9,715 nt of DNA, taken from JABCPE02 sp963530615. GTDB lineage: Bacteria > Bacteroidota > Bacteroidia > Flavobacteriales > Weeksellaceae. The position numbers and the translations under genes are program-made. A model generated the notes under the pieces. The model had not been told where the DNA came from. It made no database searches and was given only the letters and a program-made list of their open reading frames with translations. This document shows, piece after piece, positions 6,072-9,715 of this stretch (position 1 is its first letter; every line of letters starts with the position of its first letter). The stretch spans positions 1-9,715 of the forward strand of contig CAUSDX010000022.1 of NCBI GenBank assembly GCA_963530615.1, read 5' to 3'.

Positions 6072-6824
6072 ATGAACAAAATCATTTTAAGTGCAGTTAT
6101 TTTTATTTCTGCAAATGTGTCTGCTCAAATTACTAATATAGACCTTATCCAAATGAAAAGAGCAGGGATAAGTGAGGAAATTATTAAAACCAAAATTGCC
6201 ACAGAACATTCCAAATTTGATGTATCTACGGATGCTATTTTGATAATGAAAGAGGAAAAATTCTCTGATGATGTCGTTAGCCTAATGATACAGAAAAACG
6301 AGGCTCTAAAATCTTATTCAGAGAGATTGGGAACAGATGTGTCTAATCAAGAAATAAATGCTATTTTTTCTGTAAAAGATTTGGGCAACAAGTTGGTTAT
6401 CAATGAGCATTTTGAACTTAAAAAAGGGAATAATGTGCAAGTTTATCTTCCTGCAAGTGGCAAGGATTTTATGTTTATCAATTCCAGCACAGGATTTAGT
6501 GCCAAATTATTAGGCAAAGTTGCTGATGTAGTAGGTACAGGGGCTTCTGCGGTAGGAATTGGCTCTGGAAATATTAGAGTATTACAAGGTGCAAATAAAG
6601 TGCTAAACGGAGCTAATGCAATGCGTTATGGTGCTGATGCTATTGAGAAAATCCAAGATTTACCTATCTCCAATAAAGCCAAAAAGATTGCTGGTAAATC
6701 AATGAAAATTACAAGTTGGAAAATGGATAATGGAGGCTATATTCTCAATGGAGAATTGGGTAATAAAAAGTATCAAATTAACCTAAATGAAGCGGTAGCC
6801 ACAGGAGAAATTAAGTTAAAATAA
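6072..6824 (+). CDS. Exported protein with repeat-like N-domain and glycine-rich middle
   Basis: 250-residue protein with a Sec signal peptide: lysine at 3, hydrophobic 4-15, likely cleavage at 'VSA|Q' near residue 18-19. Residues 20-75 carry a helical motif often seen after signal peptides in Bacteroidota exported proteins ('IDLIQMKRAGISEEIIKTKI', then 'FDVSTDAILIMKE', 'SDDVVSLMI'); its role is not known to me. Residues about 100-140 look beta-rich. Residues 143-187 are Gly/Ala-rich with GxxxG-like spacing ('VADVVGTGASAVGIGSGN'), resembling a glycine zipper that may associate with membranes. The C-terminus returns to beta structure. Gene order places it in the envelope cargo block. A long hairpin follows its stop. 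I cannot assign a function; export is well supported. Confidence 0.8.
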   Translation: MNKIILSAVIFISANVSAQITNIDLIQMKRAGISEEIIKTKIATEHSKFDVSTDAILIMKEEKFSDDVVSLMIQKNEALKSYSERLGTDVSNQEINAIFSVKDLGNKLVINEHFELKKGNNVQVYLPASGKDFMFINSSTGFSAKLLGKVADVVGTGASAVGIGSGNIRVLQGANKVLNGANAMRYGADAIEKIQDLPISNKAKKIAGKSMKITSWKMDNGGYILNGELGNKKYQINLNEAVATGEIKLK

Positions 6825-6831
6825 TCTAATC

Positions 6832-6870
6832 AATTATTGGCTATGTAAAAATTTTATATAGCCAATGATT
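6832..6870 (+). terminator. Long near-perfect hairpin in the 62-base gap after the exported-protein gene
   Basis: The arms ATTGGCTAT (6836-6844) and ATAGCCAAT (6858-6866) are perfectly complementary. The pairing extends inward through a G-T wobble and TAAAA/TTTTA and outward through a wobble and AAT/ATT, so almost all of the 39 bases pair around centre 6851. It lies 7 bases after a stop codon. No U-run follows (GATTATAAAAAG), so it is not a standard intrinsic terminator; it could be a partial terminator, an mRNA-stability element or a processing site. Typed as terminator for want of a better class. Confidence 0.45.
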
Positions 6871-6886
6871 ATAAAAAGAATTTACT

Positions 6887-7138
6887 ATGAATGTAGAAGA
6901 ACAAAGACAAATTAAAGTTAAAATTAAAAGTCAAAAAGTGTTACTTACCATCAGTATTTTAGCCATTATTTATCTTCTTTATTTTGGAGTGGAAAATCCC
7001 AAATGGAAGTATTATTGTGCTGTAGCTGGAGCTGGAGCTTATCTCTTTACCAAAAGCGTAAATTATGCTGTAAAATTATATGAGAATATTAAACTATTAA
7101 ATCAGACAACTGAACAAACAACTAATGAAGTCTCTTAA
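6887..7138 (+). CDS. Small two-TM membrane protein of unknown function
   Basis: 83-residue protein. The N-terminus is charged (residues 1-16, Lys-rich). Membrane segments lie at about 17-33 ('VLLTISILAIIYLLYFGV') and 42-58 ('YYCAVAGAGAYLFTKSV'), with a short polar loop and a polar Thr/Gln/Glu-rich tail. By the positive-inside rule the N-terminus is probably cytoplasmic. I do not recognise a family; the size and two-helix hairpin resemble phage holins, but there is no lysis gene nearby to support that. It overlaps the TraX-like gene by 14 bases, so the two are probably co-translated and may work together in the membrane. Confidence 0.65.
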   Translation: MNVEEQRQIKVKIKSQKVLLTISILAIIYLLYFGVENPKWKYYCAVAGAGAYLFTKSVNYAVKLYENIKLLNQTTEQTTNEVS

Positions 7139-7778
7139 TACTTTTAATCTCAAAATAATTGCTCTGTTGTCAATGATTTCAGACCATTTTGGAATGATGT
7201 TTTTTCCAGATTATGGTATTTTTAGAATAGTTGGCAGAATTGCATTTATATTATATGCATTTATGTTGGTAGAGGGATACTTTCATACCAAAAATCAGCA
7301 GAAGTATTTAGGTAAATTGTTTATTTGGGCTTTAATTTCAGAAATACCTTTTGATTTAGCAAATTATGGGAAAATATTTTACCCTATACATCAGAATATT
7401 TTTTGGACACTTTTTCTTTCTGCAATAGGAATTCATTTTTTAGAAAAAACCAAAGAATTAGGTTTAAAAACTTTAACTTGTTTAGTCATTTTATTTTTAG
7501 CTTTAATTTTCAGAGTAGATTATAATATTTATGGTATACTAATAATTTGGACATTCTATTATGCTAAAAAACTAAAATTCAATTACATTATTCCAATAAT
7601 TGTATTGAGCATTTCAGCAGGATTATTTTTGAATAAATTTCAGTTTTTTGCTCCATTAGGATTGATACTTGTTTTCCTGTATAATGGATTACAAGGCTCA
7701 AAAACAGGAAATATTTATTACTCTTTTTATGCCTTACATCTTTTAGTTTTTGGAATAATAAAACAACTATTAAAATAG
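7125..7778 (+). CDS. TraX-family polytopic membrane protein (putative acyltransferase)
   Basis: 217-residue integral membrane protein. Family hallmarks are visible: 'NLKIIALLSMISDHFGMMFF' at the N-terminus with D20-H21, 'RIVGRIAFILYAFMLVEGYF' (GR at 37-38, EGY at 50-52), 'ALISEIPFDLANYG' (residues 69-82), 'NIYGILIIWTFYY', and a C-terminal 'YYSFYALHLLVFGI' matching the usual K..FY..HL end. The family founder is TraX of the F plasmid, which acetylates the N-terminus of F pilin; most relatives have no known substrate. About seven to eight membrane segments span the length. Here it lies in an early operon with no pilus gene in view, so pilin is not an obvious substrate; modification of another envelope molecule is possible but unproven. 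The gene symbol is withheld because orthology with F traX is doubtful. Confidence 0.88.
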   Translation: MKSLNTFNLKIIALLSMISDHFGMMFFPDYGIFRIVGRIAFILYAFMLVEGYFHTKNQQKYLGKLFIWALISEIPFDLANYGKIFYPIHQNIFWTLFLSAIGIHFLEKTKELGLKTLTCLVILFLALIFRVDYNIYGILIIWTFYYAKKLKFNYIIPIIVLSISAGLFLNKFQFFAPLGLILVFLYNGLQGSKTGNIYYSFYALHLLVFGIIKQLLK

Positions 7779-7784
7779 TAAACT

Positions 7785-7904
7785 ATGAAAAAAATAAAAT
7801 CTAAATTGATAGTAATTTTCCTAATATTAACGCTGTTAATACTCCTTTATCTGAAAAAGTTAGGGTTTATATTTATGATGCCTCCAAATTCATTTTTTAT
7901 TTAA
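7785..7904 (+). CDS. 39-aa single-TM microprotein
   Basis: A short frame from ATG 7785 to TAA 7902-7904, too short for usual gene callers. The peptide starts with a basic cluster (MKKIKSK), then a hydrophobic stretch of leucine and isoleucine at residues 8-22, then 'LKKLGFIFMMPPNSFFI'. This is the profile of a single-pass small membrane protein. It begins 6 bases after the TraX-like stop and ends 10 bases before the next start, filling an otherwise unexplained gap in a tightly packed operon. No database family is known to me. Chance is possible in AT-rich DNA, but position, charge pattern and spacing favour a gene. Confidence 0.5.
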   Translation: MKKIKSKLIVIFLILTLLILLYLKKLGFIFMMPPNSFFI

Positions 7905-7914
7905 AATCAATATC

Positions 7915-8094
7915 ATGAATGAATTAGAACTATTTGCAGAAGAATTATTTCCACCCATAAGGGAGGAATTAGAAGAAATTTTGGAAACTATACAAAAGCA
8001 ACTGGAAGACCCAAAGTTTGAAGAACATTGGGAGTTTTTACACCAGCAATATTTACTTAAAAAAACAAATCTTAAATTATTGGAAAATGAATAA
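7915..8094 (+). CDS. 59-aa acidic helical protein of unknown function
   Basis: Frame from ATG 7915 to TAA 8092-8094. It starts 'MNELELFAEELFPPIREELE' and continues through 'EILETIQKQLEDPKFEEHWE' to a lysine/leucine-rich end. It is strongly acidic in the first two thirds and predicted to be mostly helical, with no membrane segment. It overlaps the next gene by 8 bases in the AATGAATAA junction (start 8087, stop 8092), the same kind of junction as between the wHTH and dnaB genes. That overlap, and an amino-acid make-up far from random AT-rich translation (many Glu), make it a likely real gene. The function is unknown; small acidic proteins of mobile elements are sometimes inhibitors, but nothing here shows that. 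Confidence 0.65.
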   Translation: MNELELFAEELFPPIREELEEILETIQKQLEDPKFEEHWEFLHQQYLLKKTNLKLLENE

Positions 8095-8455
8095 TAATAT
8101 TGAATTTTTCCTGTGGGATGCAGAAGGCTTCTATTCAGAAAACCAAAATGCAATGATATACTGGTTTCTTAAACAACATTTTACTCGCCTTATTATTCAT
8201 TTATATGGAGAACGGGAGTTTTATATTGGCGAATCATTTGATTTTTTCAATATTAACACCCAAGAAATTAAAGATGAAAACGGTAGTAATTTATTTGACA
8301 GAAATCTATATGAAGATTTTGATGATATTTTATTAATCAATAGAAAATCTTTTGAAGCGTTCAAATCAGATAAAAGCAATAAGGTTACAACAACTATTGT
8401 TTATGAATTAATTGCCCCAAATCAATTATTCCACAAAAATAAATCCCTAACATGA
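8087..8455 (+). CDS. 122-aa protein of unknown function, last gene of the plus-strand operon
   Basis: Soluble, acidic protein starting 'MNNNIEFFLWDAEGFYSENQ'. I take the ATG at 8087, coupled to the preceding 59-aa gene; a longer frame from 8018 would overlap that gene by 77 bases and adds an implausible N-terminus. The sequence is rich in aromatic residues (YWFLKQHF, LYGEREFYIGESFDFF) and in Asp/Glu, without signal peptide or membrane segment. This resembles the make-up of many small immunity or inhibitor-type proteins, but I recognise no family. The stop TGA (8453-8455) lies in the loop of the terminator hairpin, so the last codons are encoded by its left arm. Confidence 0.7.
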   Translation: MNNNIEFFLWDAEGFYSENQNAMIYWFLKQHFTRLIIHLYGEREFYIGESFDFFNINTQEIKDENGSNLFDRNLYEDFDDILLINRKSFEAFKSDKSNKVTTTIVYELIAPNQLFHKNKSLT

Positions 8456-8470
8456 GTTAGGGACTTTTTT
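8444..8470. terminator. Bidirectional rho-independent terminator between convergent operons
   Basis: A perfect 8-bp stem, TCCCTAAC (8444-8451) and GTTAGGGA (8456-8463), with a 4-base ATGA loop. A T-run CTTTTTT (8464-8470) follows on the plus strand, and on the minus strand the stem is followed by TTTATTTTTG. It therefore can end both the plus-strand cargo operon and the minus-strand zeta-toxin gene, whose stop is at 8471-8469. The plus-strand stop codon is in the loop. Confidence 0.9.
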
Positions 8471-9320
8471 ATCTTCTAAATCCTCTTTTTTGGTCGTTTT
8501 CTTGGCTGATATTTCTCAATTTTTCTAAAATTTCATTAACCTTTGGTTTCAAGTTATCAGAAATTTGATTTAGAGTATTTTCTCCTTTTTCAATGAGTTT
8601 TGCAATATTTTCTTTTCTCTGCAACTGAATTTCCCTTGCATCTATAATATAATTAGAAGGCAAATCATCAATATTCCATTCATTGTTTTGTAATGAAAAA
8701 CTCACAATATGCTTTTCTGCTTGATAGGAATATAAATGAATCTTATCCACGGCTTTTTCATTGTAAAGCAAATCCAACGAGGCTAAAATTCCACTTACTG
8801 CTGAATTATGAGATTCAATTTCTGCTAATCTTCCCCAGCCTTGAAAATTGATTTCTTCTTGATAACGATTATACAAGCCTAATTCCGTAAAAACAGATGG
8901 TGCAGAAATTGCTAAAATTTCCACTTCATAACCGTTTTCTTTGAACATTTTAGCTGTATTATACGGCACTTGTGGATTTCGCATTGTGCCTTCCACCATA
9001 ATATTATATTTATTTTCTATGGCTTCACGAATAAGATTTTCAGTAAAAACATTAGAAAAAATTTGTGTTTCTTTGGAATACGAAAGCGGATTATTGATAA
9101 GTTCTTGGCGGTTAGGGTGGAATTCTCGATAAATATCGCCATTAACAAAAAGAATATTATCATTAGAAAATTTACCTATAAACTCTTTGGCTAATTTACT
9201 TTTTCCAGATGCTGGTTGTCCGCCCAAAATAAAAGCCAAAGGTTTTTCTTGTGGCGTTAAATCACTTAATAAATCCTTTCGCTCTCTTAGGTAAATCTCT
9301 TCAACTTTATGCAAATCCAT
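8469..9320 (-). CDS. Zeta-toxin family kinase
   Basis: 283-residue P-loop kinase of the zeta/PezT toxin family, which phosphorylates UDP-N-acetylglucosamine and so blocks peptidoglycan synthesis, or acts on related sugar nucleotides. Walker A is 'GGQPASGKS' at 33-41 (K40). 'NGDIYREFHP' at 60-69 gives the catalytic-base aspartate D62, 'EGTMRNP' is at 110-116, and 'LGLYNRYQEE' holds R152. The spacings from D62 to E94, R152 and R164 resemble the essential residues of the pSM19035 zeta toxin as I recall them. The C-terminal 60 residues are an extra helical, charged tail. Its start overlaps the upstream 81-aa gene by 14 bases, the antitoxin-then-toxin order. It converges on the cargo operon and shares the terminator. 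The family is clear; toxicity and exact substrate are inferred. Confidence 0.9.
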   Translation of the reverse strand: MDLHKVEEIYLRERKDLLSDLTPQEKPLAFILGGQPASGKSKLAKEFIGKFSNDNILFVNGDIYREFHPNRQELINNPLSYSKETQIFSNVFTENLIREAIENKYNIMVEGTMRNPQVPYNTAKMFKENGYEVEILAISAPSVFTELGLYNRYQEEINFQGWGRLAEIESHNSAVSGILASLDLLYNEKAVDKIHLYSYQAEKHIVSFSLQNNEWNIDDLPSNYIIDAREIQLQRKENIAKLIEKGENTLNQISDNLKPKVNEILEKLRNISQENDQKRGFRR

Positions 9321-9552
9321 TGAGGCGTTTTATTAAAGGGCTGTAATAATTCACTACTTTATCCATTACTGAATTTTTTTTGTATTTATCCGCACCATAA
9401 AGCATTCTTTCTTCTTCTAAAAAAGTTCTAATTTGGAACTCTAATTTTTCTATTTCAGCAGGATTTTCCGTTGAGTTTTTTTCTTTGATAGCTCTTACTT
9501 TCAGTGAGCCGACAATCTGTAAAGCCGTGTCTAAACTAATTGGATATTCCAT
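9307..9552 (-). CDS. Putative antitoxin of the zeta module (81 aa)
   Basis: I take the ATG at 9552 ('MEYPISLDTALQIVGSLKVR'), which sits behind an AAATATT leader and a TATCTTTG promoter box; an in-frame ATG at 9588 would add 12 residues but lies upstream of the promoter box. The protein is all-helical and charged ('PAEIEKLEFQIRTFLEEERM', 'YKKNSVMDKVVNYYSPLIKR'), with no HTH. It therefore differs from the PezA type, which has an N-terminal HTH, and I cannot match it by eye to the epsilon antitoxin, which is a three-helix bundle of similar size. Overlap with the toxin start by 14 bases suggests translational coupling. The antitoxin function is inferred from position and size only; it could be another small partner protein. 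Confidence 0.65.
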   Translation of the reverse strand: MEYPISLDTALQIVGSLKVRAIKEKNSTENPAEIEKLEFQIRTFLEEERMLYGADKYKKNSVMDKVVNYYSPLIKRLNGFA

Positions 9553-9577
9553 AATATTTGTGCGATTTTTCTTTCTG

Positions 9578-9585
9578 CAAAGATA
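9578..9585 (-). promoter_or_regulatory. TATCTTTG -7 box for the zeta module
   Basis: On the minus strand TATCTTTG matches the Bacteroidota -7 consensus TAnnTTTG exactly, 25 bases upstream of the 81-aa gene's ATG. I find no clear -33 TTTG about 19 bases further upstream, where the preceding gene's terminator hairpin lies instead. It gives the toxin-antitoxin pair a promoter independent of the gene upstream. Confidence 0.65.
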
Positions 9586-9586
9586 C

Positions 9587-9611
9587 AAAAAAAGAAGGAA
9601 TTTTTATTCCT
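9587..9611 (-). terminator. Minus-strand intrinsic terminator of the gene at the right edge
   Basis: On the minus strand AGGAAT-AAAA-ATTCCT (9611-9596) forms a 6-bp stem with a 4-base loop, followed by TC and seven T residues (9593-9587). The stop codon TAA of the upstream partial gene (9606-9604) lies at the loop. The stem is AT-rich and only moderately stable, hence medium confidence. The zeta promoter box begins right after the T-run. Confidence 0.6.
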
Positions 9612-9714
9612 CTTTTTCTTCTGCTTTAAATGAATTTATTTCATCCGCAATATTTTGTATCAATATATTTTTTTCCTTCTTACTTATAGTAGAACTTAAA
9701 ATATTAATAATCTT
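9604..9714 (-). CDS. C-terminal fragment of a gene running off the right edge
   Basis: An open minus-strand frame of 36 residues ending in TAA at 9606-9604. The visible tail is hydrophilic and helical ('ILSSTISKKEKNILIQNIAD' then 'EINSFKAEEKEE'), typical of the charged end of a cytoplasmic protein. The frame, the terminator that follows it and the same orientation as the zeta module support a real gene. No family can be assigned from this little. Confidence 0.55.
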   Translation of the reverse strand, partial: KIINILSSTISKKEKNILIQNIADEINSFKAEEKEE

Positions 9715-9715
9715 C

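Noticed and set aside
6887..7138. 83-aa two-TM protein as a phage holin
   Set aside because: The size and topology fit, but there is no endolysin or late-gene context, and the overlap with the TraX-like gene suggests another role.
7125..7778. TraX-like gene taken as proof that the element is conjugative
   Set aside because: TraX-family proteins are widespread outside conjugation systems, and no relaxase, coupling protein or pilus gene is visible.
7890..8153. Minus-strand 87-codon frame across the small cargo genes
   Set aside because: Ser/Asn/Cys-rich low-complexity translation antisense to the coupled 59-aa and 122-aa genes; no supporting signal.
8941..9194. Two plus-strand frames opposite the zeta toxin
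   Set aside because: Antisense to a clearly conserved kinase, with no recognisable motif.
1..9715. CRISPR arrays, tRNA or rRNA genes, insertion sequences and integration att sites
   Set aside because: No regularly spaced repeats, no tRNA cloverleaf or rRNA-like sequence and no transposase were seen; the element's end beyond the integrase lies outside the window, so att sites cannot be judged.

Overview
The window is very AT-rich. Promoter-like boxes of the TAnnTTTG type, A-rich leaders in place of clear Shine-Dalgarno sites, and families typical of Bacteroidota (DUF3853, TraX-family proteins, repressors with an 'LDWLITGKGEM' motif, integrases of the Bacteroides/Flavobacterium type) point to a member of the Bacteroidota, most likely Flavobacteriia. 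The genus cannot be fixed from sequence alone. The segment looks like one end of an integrated mobile element with temperate-phage style control. No capsid, tail, lysis, relaxase or coupling-protein gene is visible, so prophage, satellite and integrative mobilizable element all remain possible.

Layout. (1) 1-1857, minus strand: a lysogeny-type operon reading XRE repressor, small exported protein, tyrosine integrase. The exported protein and the integrase are coupled by an ATGA overlap, and the integrase runs off the left edge. (2) 1858-2001: a divergent control region with a perfect 16-bp palindrome, a second dyad, a 15-bp inverted repeat and phased CACAA motifs. (3) 2002-5416, plus strand: an early/replication operon with a small HTH protein, an AntA/AntB antirepressor, two tandem DUF3853 paralogues, a winged-helix replication protein and a DnaB-type replicative helicase. 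Most of these genes abut or overlap. (4) 5429-8455, plus strand: a cargo-like block of envelope and small proteins. It holds a two-TM bPH2 protein, a 69-aa protein, a secreted 250-aa protein, a long hairpin, a two-TM 83-aa protein, a TraX-family membrane protein, and three small unknown proteins of which two are too short for usual ORF cut-offs. It ends in a bidirectional terminator. (5) 8469-9715, minus strand: a zeta-toxin kinase preceded by an overlapping 81-aa putative antitoxin with its own TATCTTTG promoter box, then a terminator and the C-terminal end of another minus-strand gene.

How it may work together (inference). The repressor would hold the plus-strand early operon off while the exported protein and the integrase are made with it. 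Relief of repression, perhaps through the antirepressor, would turn on replication by the wHTH/DnaB pair together with the envelope cargo. The zeta module would stabilise the element. The parts most worth a second look are the envelope cargo block with TraX and bPH2, the exported protein inside the repressor-integrase operon, and the zeta toxin's unrecognised partner.
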